Source: Mesobacillus boroniphilus (lineage in GTDB: Bacteria; Bacillota; Bacilli; Bacillales; Cytobacillaceae). From it: a stretch of 64,000 bases of DNA. The stretch is taken from assembly GCF_018424685.1 (NCBI RefSeq), contig NZ_QTKX01000001.1:1488001-1552000 (forward strand), read 5' to 3'. Below are positions 52,054 to 60,224 of the stretch, in pieces. The notes under the pieces are model-generated. The model was not told the DNA's origin, did not search any database, and was given only the letters and a program-made list of their open reading frames with translations. Each line of letters begins with the position of its first letter. Position 1 is the stretch's first letter. A program made the translations under genes and the position numbers.

Positions 52054-52797
52054 TTTTGATATGGTGGTGTTCTCGGACTAGATAACCTGTTGACGACGCC
52101 GATATAACCGAACCAGGCATGACTTCGGATAAAATCACAGGATCTTACTGCCATTTTGTCCAAACACGGCATCACTTCAGACAAAGTTAAAGGCAACCCT
52201 CGCCATTTTGAACGAACAGGACATCACTTCGGACAAAGTTACTGGCGATCCTCCCCATTTTGTCCGAACCTGGCCTCACTTCAGACAAAGTTACAGGCAA
52301 TCCTCCCCATTTTGTCCGAACACGGCCTCACTTCAGACAAAGTTACACGTAATCATCGCCTTTTTGTCCGAACATGGCATCACTTCAGACATAGTTACTC
52401 GCGGTCATCGTCTTTTTGTCCGAACATGGCATCACTTCAGACATAGTTACAGGTAATCACCTCAGTTTTGTCCGAACCTGGCCTCACTTCAGACAAAGTT
52501 ACTGGCGATCCTCCCCATTTTGTCCGAACACCGCCTCACTTCAGACAAAGTTACACGTAATCATCGCCTTTTTGTCCGAACATGGCATCACTTCAGACAT
52601 AGTTACAGGTAATCACCTCAGTTTTGTCCGAACCCGGCATTACTTCGGACAAAGTTACTGGCGATCAACTCAGTTTTGTCCGAACCAGGCATTACTTCGG
52701 ACAAAGTTACAGGCGATCACCTCAGTTTTGTCCGAACCCGGCATTCCTTCAGACAAAGTTATAAGCAAACACCTTGTTTTTGTACAAACCTGGTGTT
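52054..52797. repeat. 52-bp tandem array 3 (12 clear units, decayed edges)
   Basis: TTTTGTCC or its variants begin at 52154, 52206, 52258 and so on every 52 bp to 52778; one or two decayed units precede at about 52102 and 52050. Each unit has a palindrome TTTGTCCGAA, 11 nt, TTCGGACAAA (often TTCAGACAAA or TTCAGACATA) and a spacer of about 21 nt. A block around 52490-52640 repeats 52290-52480 with one unit missing, a sign of recent unequal exchange. Long frames across it are artefacts. Confidence 0.95.
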
Positions 52798-53355
52798 TTA
52801 GAATATTTTAGAATAAATACATGTATCCCTTAACTCACCGTCAACTGAAACTGAATCATTCTTTAGTATGCCATCGAGAGCAAACCCTAATTTTTCAGGG
52901 ATCGCCCTGCTTTTTGTATTCAATGAATCACACCTAATTTCGATTCTGCGGGCCTTAAGCTCTCGAACGGCAAAATCAGTGATTCCCTGGACGGCCTCTG
53001 TCATATACCCTCGCCTGCTATATCGAGTGTCAATCCAATAACCGATTTCGAATTTTGGGACATCCCAGTTGATTCTATGTAGACCGGATGAGGCAACAAA
53101 TTCCCTGGTATCTTTCTTAAATACAAGGAGCCTCAGGTCTGACCGATTTAAAAAATTCAAATATCCTTGTCTGATCACTACTTCTGTTTCTTCAACCGTT
53201 TGTTCCTTTTGGGCAAATGGCATCCATGGTTGAAGTTCTTTTAAAGATGCATTTATTGATTCACATGTGACAGCACCGTCACCAGGCAGCGGCATCCTGA
53301 TAAAAAGCCGGTCTGTTTCGAATTCAGTTGGAAAATCCAATAAAATAGGATTCAC
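52798..53355 (-). CDS. GNAT N-acetyltransferase (RimJ/RimL-like)
   Basis: A 185-residue enzyme: FETDRLFIRMPLPGDG start, GYWIDTRYSRRGYMTEAVQGI (motif A), LNTKSRAIPEKLGFALDGIL (motif B). Related to ribosomal protein Ser/Ala acetyltransferases. Start at GTG 53355 with AGAGG and GGAG upstream; the longer frame to 53400 would run through the terminator of the ABC operon. Its 3' end abuts array 3. Confidence 0.87.
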   Translation of the reverse strand: MNPILLDFPTEFETDRLFIRMPLPGDGAVTCESINASLKELQPWMPFAQKEQTVEETEVVIRQGYLNFLNRSDLRLLVFKKDTREFVASSGLHRINWDVPKFEIGYWIDTRYSRRGYMTEAVQGITDFAVRELKARRIEIRCDSLNTKSRAIPEKLGFALDGILKNDSVSVDGELRDTCIYSKIF

Positions 53356-53385
53356 CTTAACCTCTCTCCTTTCAATCTTCCATTT

Positions 53386-53410
53386 AAAAAGAGCGGTCAC
53401 AAGACCGCTC
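53386..53410 (-). terminator. Terminator of the ABC exporter operon
   Basis: Minus strand GAGCGGTC / GACCGCTC with a 4-nt loop and TTTTT. Confidence 0.88.
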
Positions 53411-53425
53411 GTTAATTTATTCTGC

Positions 53426-54370
53426 TTAAATACTGATATCCCTCTTTTGGAAAAAGAAAAATGTAAGCATCATAAATACTGCGTAATATACAGCGAGGAT
53501 GGACAGCGATACTGGCAATGTTATATCCTCAAGTATTCTTTCCTGAAGAGCATAGACTGTCAAATCCAAATGCGGGAAAATCAAAAATTTCGCCCATGTA
53601 TACTTATCAGCAAGCATCAAGATAATACCGCCGAGTGTAGATGAAAAGAAGAGGACAAAAATTCCTATTCCGACCGCTAGAGCTTGGCTTTTAAACAATG
53701 TTGACAGCATAAAGGCAATCGTCATGATGATGAGCAGGCTTGGAATGAAGTAAAGCATTTTTAACATGAATTGTGTACCGACAATGGCTACCTTTCTCCC
53801 TTCCAGCGTGATTTCAAATATCTTCATATTGAAATCCCCACTGCCAAATAGGAGCAATCCAATGATATATCCAGATACGATTAGTGTTAAGACCAATAAT
53901 AATGCATAGAAAATGACAGCTATGTACTTTGAAAGAAGGATTCTCCATCTTTGATGCGGTCGAATCAAAAGCTGCTTTATTGTTCCATCGGAGAATTCTG
54001 CAGCAACATTGGCACTGCCGACAACAACCACGAACAAGGTGACGAGTGAGCTTACACCCACCACGACATCATTCATGAAGTGCCAGTTTGTTTTTTCATG
54101 CGGATTTATGTCTTGATCAAGAAATTGCTGGGTTTGCTCAATTTGGTTTTGAATCATTTTCTTTTCGTCACCGGAAGCAGATGCCATCTGGTTTTCAAGC
54201 ATGGCAATTTCATCCTGGGTATCCTGTCTCCAATTAGGGTTCGGATCTGCACTGAATTTAGAATAGATAATTCCTGCGATTAATACTGCCAGTACAATAA
54301 CGATCATATATATCCAACTTGCCATTTTGCCAAATATCTTCATCAATTCATTTTGTATTAAAGGAATCAT
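53426..54370 (-). CDS. ABC-2 type transporter permease
   Basis: A 314-residue protein: N-terminal helix (SWIYMIVIVLAVLIAGIIY), a 60-residue outer loop with Gln/Asn-rich helix (ENQMASASGDEKKMIQNQIEQ in part), then five helices; SDGTIKQLLIRPHQRW is the ABC-2 cytoplasmic motif. Overlaps the ATPase gene by 4 nt (ATGA). Resembles YhcI/BcrB-type exporters. Substrate unknown; related systems export antibiotics such as bacitracin. Confidence 0.88.
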   Translation of the reverse strand: MIPLIQNELMKIFGKMASWIYMIVIVLAVLIAGIIYSKFSADPNPNWRQDTQDEIAMLENQMASASGDEKKMIQNQIEQTQQFLDQDINPHEKTNWHFMNDVVVGVSSLVTLFVVVVGSANVAAEFSDGTIKQLLIRPHQRWRILLSKYIAVIFYALLLVLTLIVSGYIIGLLLFGSGDFNMKIFEITLEGRKVAIVGTQFMLKMLYFIPSLLIIMTIAFMLSTLFKSQALAVGIGIFVLFFSSTLGGIILMLADKYTWAKFLIFPHLDLTVYALQERILEDITLPVSLSILAVYYAVFMMLTFFFFQKRDISI

Positions 54371-55308
54371 ACCATTTGCTCCTTTTTATCTTTATTTGTG
54401 ATTTCCAAGAAGCGGTCTTCCAGCGTTGCTTTCACATTTAAAATTTCATAAACATCTATATCATTTTCAACAAATAGCTTGTTGATCATCGGTATTTGTT
54501 CTTTGCGAGTTGATAAGGTCAGACGCGAGCCTTTACTCGAGGTCACTTTGACATCTGCCATATATTCTGTTAAAAGCTTAGAAGCAAGGGCGGGATTTGA
54601 CACTTCCACTTCTATCGTTTTTACCTTTTTTTCCTCCGATGTTTCATTATCATGCATGGAAGATATATGGATCAGTTTTCCCTTTTCGATAATTGCAAAC
54701 CGGTCGCACATTAGCTGCATTTCTGATAATAAATGCGAGGAGACTAACACAGATGTTCCCTGGCTTGCGAGCAAGCGCAAATAATCACGGAATTCACGAA
54801 TTCCCTGAGGATCTAGTCCATTTGTAGGTTCATCCAGTATTAGGATGGACGGCTTATGTAAAATTGCTTGGGCAACCCCTAGGCGTTGGCGCATCCCTAA
54901 GGAATAAGTACGAACTTTATCATGTATTGCAGTATCAAGTCCTACCAGCTCGGTTACTTCGTTAATTCGATCTTCAGTAATTTCGCTTAATGCCATACGA
55001 GCGTAATGCCTAAGGTTTTTATATCCACTAAGGTATTTATAGAATTCCGGGTTTTCCACAATGGCACCCAATTCATTCATTGCCTCTGTAAAGGAATCAT
55101 CTAAATCATGTCCATTTATTAACACAGTTCCTCCTGTACGATTAATCAGACTAACGATCATTCGGATGATTGTTGTTTTCCCCGCACCATTAGGACCAAG
55201 AAGTCCAAATATTTCACCCCGTTCTACTTGAAAACTCACGTCATCAACGATTGTCTTTTTACCAATCGTTTTTGTTAACGCGTTTACCTCAAGGGCAAAT
55301 TGCGACAT
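54367..55308 (-). CDS. ABC transporter ATP-binding protein (BcrA/YhcH-like)
   Basis: A 313-residue ATPase: Walker A GPNGAGKT, signature YSLGMRQRLGVAQA, Walker B ILILDEP then TNGLDPQG, H-loop SSHLL, and a C-terminal domain of about 90 residues. The sequence fits BcrA/NatA-type exporters. GAGGAGATTCT precedes ATG. An ECF-type promoter (TGTAAC, 16 nt, CGTA) lies about 55 nt upstream, so the exporter is probably stress-induced. Confidence 0.92.
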   Translation of the reverse strand: MSQFALEVNALTKTIGKKTIVDDVSFQVERGEIFGLLGPNGAGKTTIIRMIVSLINRTGGTVLINGHDLDDSFTEAMNELGAIVENPEFYKYLSGYKNLRHYARMALSEITEDRINEVTELVGLDTAIHDKVRTYSLGMRQRLGVAQAILHKPSILILDEPTNGLDPQGIREFRDYLRLLASQGTSVLVSSHLLSEMQLMCDRFAIIEKGKLIHISSMHDNETSEEKKVKTIEVEVSNPALASKLLTEYMADVKVTSSKGSRLTLSTRKEQIPMINKLFVENDIDVYEILNVKATLEDRFLEITNKDKKEQMV

Positions 55309-55362
55309 AGAATCTCCTCATTTCATAAAAAAGTTTATATTTCATTGCCTCACAAAGATTAT

Positions 55363-55388
55363 TACGATGAAAATTGTAAAAAGTTACA
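55363..55388 (-). promoter_or_regulatory. ECF-type promoter of the ABC exporter
   Basis: Minus strand TGTAAC (55383-55388), 16 nt, CGTA (55363-55366). Confidence 0.6.
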
Positions 55389-55440
55389 AAAAAAGCAAAA
55401 AAAGATTATCGTATCAGATCCTTTATCTTTATTCTGTATA

Positions 55441-55488
55441 TTGCCCATCCTTAATACACACGATATAAATGATATTCGTACGAATATC
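55441..55488 (+). promoter_or_regulatory. Promoter with perfect palindrome upstream of the ypzG-like gene
   Basis: TTGCCC (55441-55446), 17 nt, TATAAA (55464-55469), then the perfect 18-bp palindrome GATATTCGTACGAATATC at 55471-55488 across the expected start point. Flanking ACACGATAT and ATATCGCGTGT extend the symmetry imperfectly. Confidence 0.65.
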
Positions 55489-55522
55489 GCGTGTTTCAAA
55501 AATCCATTCATGAGGTGATTGT

Positions 55523-55678
55523 ATGAGTTACAAAGATCATTTGGATCCACACTCACAACTTTTTCACCACAGTAGGTCAAGGCGCAAGCATACAAACTCG
55601 CAGATAAATGGTGAAACTCAGGTAGCACATAATGTTCTTCTTGCGAGGAGTAACGCGAAAGCGCACCGCATGTTTTGA
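55523..55678 (+). CDS. YpzG-like small basic protein, 51 aa
   Basis: A short gene with GAGGTG before ATG. The sequence starts SYKDHLDPHSQLFHHSR and ends NVLLARSNAKAHRMF; the middle KHTNSQINGETQ resembles, from memory, the YpzG family of small Bacillus proteins (K-H-x-x-x-Q-V-N-G pattern). Rich in His, Arg and Ser; function unknown. It has its own promoter with an operator-like palindrome and a strong terminator. Confidence 0.75.
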   Translation: MSYKDHLDPHSQLFHHSRSRRKHTNSQINGETQVAHNVLLARSNAKAHRMF

Positions 55679-55690
55679 TTTTTTGAAACC

Positions 55691-55730
55691 AAAAAAGGAA
55701 AAGGCGCACATTTGCGTCTTTTCCTTTTTA
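55691..55730. terminator. Terminator after the ypzG-like gene
   Basis: AAAAAAGGAAAAG-GCGCA / TGCG-TCTTTTCCTTTTT; A and T runs make it usable on either strand. Confidence 0.88.
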
Positions 55731-55791
55731 AAAGCTTCCATAGCCTATGCAGCAATAACTATCAATCAAAACTTTGCCGATATTAAAGGTT

Positions 55792-56619
55792 TTAAAGGAA
55801 AATAAAATAAATCAGCCCTGCCAAAATAATCCGATAAATAGCGAATGGCATTAATTTAATTTTATTGATAAGTTTCAAAAAGAATCTAATGAAAATTAAC
55901 GCGAATACGAATGCGCTGATAAAGCCTACAGTGAAAAATGGCAAAGCATCAATCGTGAAATACTCCCAATTTTTCAATAGGGAAATGCCGCTGGCACCGA
56001 GCATGATCGGAACCGCCATAATGAAGGTGAAATCGGAAGCCGCGCGATGGCTCATTCCAAGAATAACTCCTCCAGCAATTGTAGAACCAGACCTGGAGAA
56101 TCCAGGCCATAAACCAAGGCACTGGAACAAACCTACTCCCAGTGCTTGTTTATAGCTGATTTGATCAACGTCTTCAGTCTTGAGTTTTTTCGGTTGTAAG
56201 CGGTCTGCGATGATTAATAGGAATGCACCGACTACTAATCCAATAATCACTGTTTCTACGGAGAATAGGTGTTCATCAATATAATCCTCAAATAAAACGC
56301 CTGTAAACCCGGCGGGAATCAAGCCAACAATCACTTTAGGCAAGCTTAACCTGCCTTTGGAATCTCCTAATGAAACCCCTTTTTGCAAAGCTAATAGGTT
56401 TATGAATCTTTCCTTAAACACAATAACCACAGCTAAAATAGATCCTAATTGAATCACTACTTTAAAAGTATTGGCAACTGGTTCTGTAAATAATTGTTTA
56501 GAGTGCAATAGCAGGTCATCGACAATAATCATATGACCGGTAGACGATACAGGCGCAAATTCAGTTAATCCTTCTACTAGACCGAGTATAAATGCCACAA
56601 ATAATTCCCAAATGTTCAT
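55792..56619 (-). CDS. uppP: Undecaprenyl-diphosphatase (BacA/UppP)
   Basis: A 275-residue, eight-helix membrane phosphatase with both family motifs: EGLTEFAPVSSTGH (residues 16-29; catalytic Glu and His) and GFSRSGSTIAGG (about residue 170). It recycles undecaprenyl pyrophosphate to the monophosphate carrier used for wall and surface-sugar synthesis, and gives bacitracin resistance. GGAG is 12 nt before ATG. The next genes upstream form a lipid-linked glycosylation cluster that would use the same carrier. Confidence 0.95.
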   Translation of the reverse strand: MNIWELFVAFILGLVEGLTEFAPVSSTGHMIIVDDLLLHSKQLFTEPVANTFKVVIQLGSILAVVIVFKERFINLLALQKGVSLGDSKGRLSLPKVIVGLIPAGFTGVLFEDYIDEHLFSVETVIIGLVVGAFLLIIADRLQPKKLKTEDVDQISYKQALGVGLFQCLGLWPGFSRSGSTIAGGVILGMSHRAASDFTFIMAVPIMLGASGISLLKNWEYFTIDALPFFTVGFISAFVFALIFIRFFLKLINKIKLMPFAIYRIILAGLIYFIFL

Positions 56620-56760
56620 GTAGTGGTCTTACTCCTTTTAAAGTTAAATTTAGATATTGATTACTTGCCATGTTCAGAAAACCTTACCAACAAAAAGATA
56701 AAAATATAAATTGCACTCATTAATTTTTATCCTTAATTGGAGTTTTAGTCAAGAACAAAA

Positions 56761-56874
56761 AGCGCAAGCGCCTTGCTCAGCCCCGACAAGCGCTGGAGGT
56801 CCGCTCAACCAAGTCGTTCTTTGACTTCATTGGGCGGACCGAAGCGACTCGAGGGGCTAGGCGCTGGAGCTGGA
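56761..56874 (+). repeat. Interspersed structured repeat, copy 2
   Basis: Same plus-strand orientation as copy 1 at 21979 and near-identical at both ends (AGCGCAAGCGCCTTG and GGCGCTGGAGCTGGA); the central third differs by several bases. The 3' end of the gtrA gene on the other strand runs into it and stops at 56805. Confidence 0.9.
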
Positions 56875-57440
56875 TTAAGAATACTACATGTAGTAATCAA
56901 CTTATTGACTTTTAAAATCCAGATTAAAAACAACAAAAAAGCAGCATCAAGAGCTGCTTTGAGAACTATCCTTAAAACAAAGGATTTTTGTCCAATATAG
57001 TTTGTGATTGTGTATATGATTGCCCCAAGTAGTATCGCGATATTGTCCGAATCGATAAAAAATTGCCTTACTGTAATGGAGTCCATTGCCCCCGTTATCA
57101 CTCGGCTGATCGAGAAGGAAAGGAAGTAACACGCTAGAACAACTATAATAAACCTTGGTCCCCCAATCTGAATGGGAACACTGCTATTAAATGTAAAAGT
57201 TCGATTCAATAGAAAACTAACTGCAGCACCTATAGTATTTCCTGTGAATGTGGCATACCAAAATGGCCAATCCAGTCCATTCTTCAGTAACAGCATCAGC
57301 CCCATTCCAACAAATGTATTCAGCACGCCAACTAACAGGAATTTCAGGAATGGGGGAAAAGTTGTAGTTCTCAGGACAATCTTTTGCGCCAGCTGATTAG
57401 TTATTCTCAGATAGCTTCCGAGTTTCAACGATTGACTCAT
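56805..57440 (-). CDS. GtrA-family membrane protein
   Basis: A 211-residue protein with four helices and the GtrA pattern FLKFLLVGVLNTFVGMG, GNTIGAAVSFLLNRTFTFN. GtrA proteins are proposed flippases or helpers for undecaprenyl-phosphate-linked sugars. The last 22 or so residues (PAPAPSPSSRFGPPNEVKE) are encoded by the interspersed repeat, so the native C-terminus was replaced or extended. AAGGGG precedes ATG. It overlaps the glycosyltransferase gene by 44 nt. Confidence 0.88.
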   Translation of the reverse strand: MSQSLKLGSYLRITNQLAQKIVLRTTTFPPFLKFLLVGVLNTFVGMGLMLLLKNGLDWPFWYATFTGNTIGAAVSFLLNRTFTFNSSVPIQIGGPRFIIVVLACYFLSFSISRVITGAMDSITVRQFFIDSDNIAILLGAIIYTITNYIGQKSFVLRIVLKAALDAAFLLFLIWILKVNKLITTCSILNPAPAPSPSSRFGPPNEVKERLG

Positions 57441-58431
57441 AATCTGCCCCTTCCATGTTCATCAATTTCCTGGACACAGGCAGGTTAAAGAGATCGACAT
57501 CGATGATATACTTCGGTCTCCGCTTTGTTTCTTTATAGATTTTACCTATATACTCTCCGACCAAACCAAGGGCAATTAGCTGCAGTCCCCCTATCAGCCA
57601 TATCGAGGTAATCAGGGATGTCCATCCAAGTTCTGTGTTCCCAAAAAGCTTCAATGTAAGAAAGTATAAACCGAATACAAGGCTTACAAAAAAAGAGAGA
57701 CATCCTATAAGCATAACGAATCTTATCGGTGTAACTGAAAATGAAGTGATTCCGTCAAAGGCAAACGCTAGCATTTTCCTTAATGGATATTTCGTTTCCC
57801 CTGCAAGCCGTTCCTTTCTTTCATAATAAACAGCAGTAGAGTTAAAACCGATTAATGGAACAATTCCACGAAGAAACATATTACTTTCCGCAAATTGCTC
57901 CAATTCTTCAACGGCCCTCTTGCCCATCAAGCGAAAATCGGCGTGGTTGAACACCAGTTTGACCCCAAGCTTGTCCATTAGCTTGTAAAAACCTTCTGCA
58001 GTGAAACGTTTGAAGAATGTATCACTCTCCCTGCTGCTCCGCACACCATATACAACCTCGTAACCCTCGTTGAACTTTCTTACCATTTCTTTCATAGCAA
58101 GAATATCATCTTGCAGATCAGCATCGATGGTTACCATGCAATCGGATGCCTCTTTTGCTGAAAAAAGCCCGGCAAGCAAGGCATTCTGATGCCCAGCATT
58201 TCTTGATAGCTTTAGTCCTTTTACCATTTCGTTAATTAAACTTGCTTTGTATATCAAGTGCCAAGTACTATCCTTGCTCCCATCATCGACGAATAAGATT
58301 TTACTTTTTTCTGATATCAGGTTTTCCATGATCATTTCACTAAGATTTGATGTTAACTGATCAATAGTGTCTTCTAAAACTTCTTCTTCATTATAACAAG
58401 GAACGATAATTGTTAAGATCGGCATATTCAT
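57397..58431 (-). CDS. GT2 glycosyltransferase with two C-terminal helices (GtrB/YkoT-like)
   Basis: A 344-residue polyprenyl-phosphate sugar transferase: IIVPCYNEEEVLEDT at the start, ILFVDDGSKDSTW, NAGHQNALLAGL, MVTIDADLQDD (DxD), then two helices near residues 230-300 and the tail QLIALGLVGEYIGKIYKETKRRP. It should transfer a sugar from a nucleotide donor to undecaprenyl phosphate at the inner face of the membrane. GGAGGG precedes ATG. Middle gene of a three-gene operon. Confidence 0.92.
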   Translation of the reverse strand: MNMPILTIIVPCYNEEEVLEDTIDQLTSNLSEMIMENLISEKSKILFVDDGSKDSTWHLIYKASLINEMVKGLKLSRNAGHQNALLAGLFSAKEASDCMVTIDADLQDDILAMKEMVRKFNEGYEVVYGVRSSRESDTFFKRFTAEGFYKLMDKLGVKLVFNHADFRLMGKRAVEELEQFAESNMFLRGIVPLIGFNSTAVYYERKERLAGETKYPLRKMLAFAFDGITSFSVTPIRFVMLIGCLSFFVSLVFGLYFLTLKLFGNTELGWTSLITSIWLIGGLQLIALGLVGEYIGKIYKETKRRPKYIIDVDLFNLPVSRKLMNMEGADYESIVETRKLSENN

Positions 58432-58449
58432 TTATGGCCCTCCTTGGTG

Positions 58450-60120
58450 TTATAAAGCTTCATAGAGGTAAATTTTCCAGGCACTATCCTTTGAGGTAAA
58501 AACTTTACCAAGCTTCAGGTTATTTTCTATTGCGTTATCAATGGGAACAGAAGAAAAGATATATTCCCCGCCCATTTGTTTAAACGGCTCTAAATTCAAT
58601 TCGATATTTTTAATTCTTCTTTTTGATGTTTTTTTAAACATATAATGTTTTCCCAATTCATCAGTAAAGATGTAACAGCGTCCGCCCCACTCATCAAAAT
58701 AAACTCGGATCCGTTTATTTTTCTCAAGTTCTTTTTCGAAAATCTTCCTGAATTGATATTTATAACTCAGAGGATAAAAATTATTGTAGGTATCGAGTGT
58801 GTAAAATCCATTATATTGTGCAATGGCTGGATGTAAGCCTATACTGGCGACACGATAGCTATTTTGAGGTTTTCCTATGTGGTTTTTAATCGCTTCAAAT
58901 TGTTCCTCAGCATAAAATTCCCTAACACTAGGCTTTTTGTGAAAAACAATCTCTTCATTTGTTAACAACAGCAAGAAGATTTGGGCAGCTATCAGCCAGG
59001 GAACTGATCTGCGAAATACTTTTTCATTCCAGAGAATCCTCAGGCCAATGGCAAATAAAATGTACACCACTAATGGACGCAAAAAGTGATACCTGGCAAA
59101 ATTAAATGTATCTAAAAAATGGAACCTCTCCGTTAATGGAAGCCATCCTTTATAAAACCAAAAGGCATACCAAGCGGATAAGATAAAATTCAGCACAAAT
59201 AAGAAAACGAAGATACGCTCTTTCCCCCATTTTCGATGCTTCCAAATCAAAAACATCGCTGCAATGATGACCGGCAAAATAATAATTGTATGTACAGTCA
59301 TTACATGGTGATGCCCAAGGAAGAAATTTTTGAACGTAAGCCTGACGGAATGCCAGAAAGTCAGGCGGGCATGAAAGTATTCATCCCTGCTATTAGGTTC
59401 TCCATCAAATAAAAAGGAATATACCAGCCTGTAATCAGTGATTAAGTAAACAGCAGTCATATAAGCTATTGCTATGAAGAATCTCCAGTTCCATCCTTTA
59501 CCCCGAATTACATCACTAAGCCAGAATAAACCCATTGCACTAAGGAAAAAGAAAAAACCCAAAACAATACTTGAGTAAAATGGCAAGAGAGTAAGGGCAA
59601 GATAATGCAACCAGGTACCTCTTCCATTTCTTATATGAAAAAAAGCCCAAAGTGCCAGTGGCATACCCAATGTACTAAGCATTCCTGACGGCCAAAAAGG
59701 AGTAAGGGCAAATGCAAGCGCGGTTCCAACACGAATCAGGCTCTTATCTTTTCCCTTAACAAAGTGGTCCTTCAAAACCAAATACATTCCGAGGAAGGCA
59801 ATAAACCTTGTGATTGTCTGGCTTATTCCGTATGCAATCATGGTAGGGAACCATACATACAGCCAAACAATAAGGCTATACTCGGTTCCAAGCGCGTTCC
59901 TTGGCAGCCCATTAATGATTTGAGAAATCCTGGATTCTAACGGTCCGGCAATCTGGCCACTTTCTGCAAGTACCTTATACCATGCCAAATTTGAGTCAAG
60001 ATTGTCATGGACCCGGATATGGGCATCGTCTCCTAAAATAAAATATGGGGATAGGAAGAGTGAAATCACAATCAGAGAACACACGATGAATATCCGCTCT
60101 TTATCCTGCAAGTAAGACAA
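58450..60120 (-). CDS. YkoS-like multi-spanning membrane protein (DUF6044 type)
   Basis: A 556-residue protein with about 11 helices in the first 400 residues and a C-terminal soluble domain (from NEEIVFHKKPS). Early DDAHIRVHDNLDSNLAWYK after the first helix resembles the acidic catalytic loop of GT-C glycosyltransferases. In B. subtilis ykoS stands next to ykoT (the GT2 here). With GtrA it would complete a three-part system that decorates a surface molecule. TTG start behind GAGGTG. Confidence 0.82.
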   Translation of the reverse strand: MSYLQDKERIFIVCSLIVISLFLSPYFILGDDAHIRVHDNLDSNLAWYKVLAESGQIAGPLESRISQIINGLPRNALGTEYSLIVWLYVWFPTMIAYGISQTITRFIAFLGMYLVLKDHFVKGKDKSLIRVGTALAFALTPFWPSGMLSTLGMPLALWAFFHIRNGRGTWLHYLALTLLPFYSSIVLGFFFFLSAMGLFWLSDVIRGKGWNWRFFIAIAYMTAVYLITDYRLVYSFLFDGEPNSRDEYFHARLTFWHSVRLTFKNFFLGHHHVMTVHTIIILPVIIAAMFLIWKHRKWGKERIFVFLFVLNFILSAWYAFWFYKGWLPLTERFHFLDTFNFARYHFLRPLVVYILFAIGLRILWNEKVFRRSVPWLIAAQIFLLLLTNEEIVFHKKPSVREFYAEEQFEAIKNHIGKPQNSYRVASIGLHPAIAQYNGFYTLDTYNNFYPLSYKYQFRKIFEKELEKNKRIRVYFDEWGGRCYIFTDELGKHYMFKKTSKRRIKNIELNLEPFKQMGGEYIFSSVPIDNAIENNLKLGKVFTSKDSAWKIYLYEAL

Positions 60121-60224
60121 ATCTCATAACACCTCAAATTTCATATTTGCTTTTATTAAGTTTTGCACATTTTTAGAAACTATTCCCTCAACTGCCAAAC
60201 AATCAGGAAGAGGTCCACTAACCA

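Noticed and set aside
52054..52797. CRISPR array
   Set aside because: Regular spacing and palindromes look CRISPR-like, but the segments between palindromes are themselves repeated rather than unique, and no cas genes are present. The same holds for 7371-7804.
52156..52811. Open frames of 82-131 codons across tandem array 3
   Set aside because: They arise because a 52-bp unit without stops rotates through three frames; they lack ribosome sites and differ only by frame.
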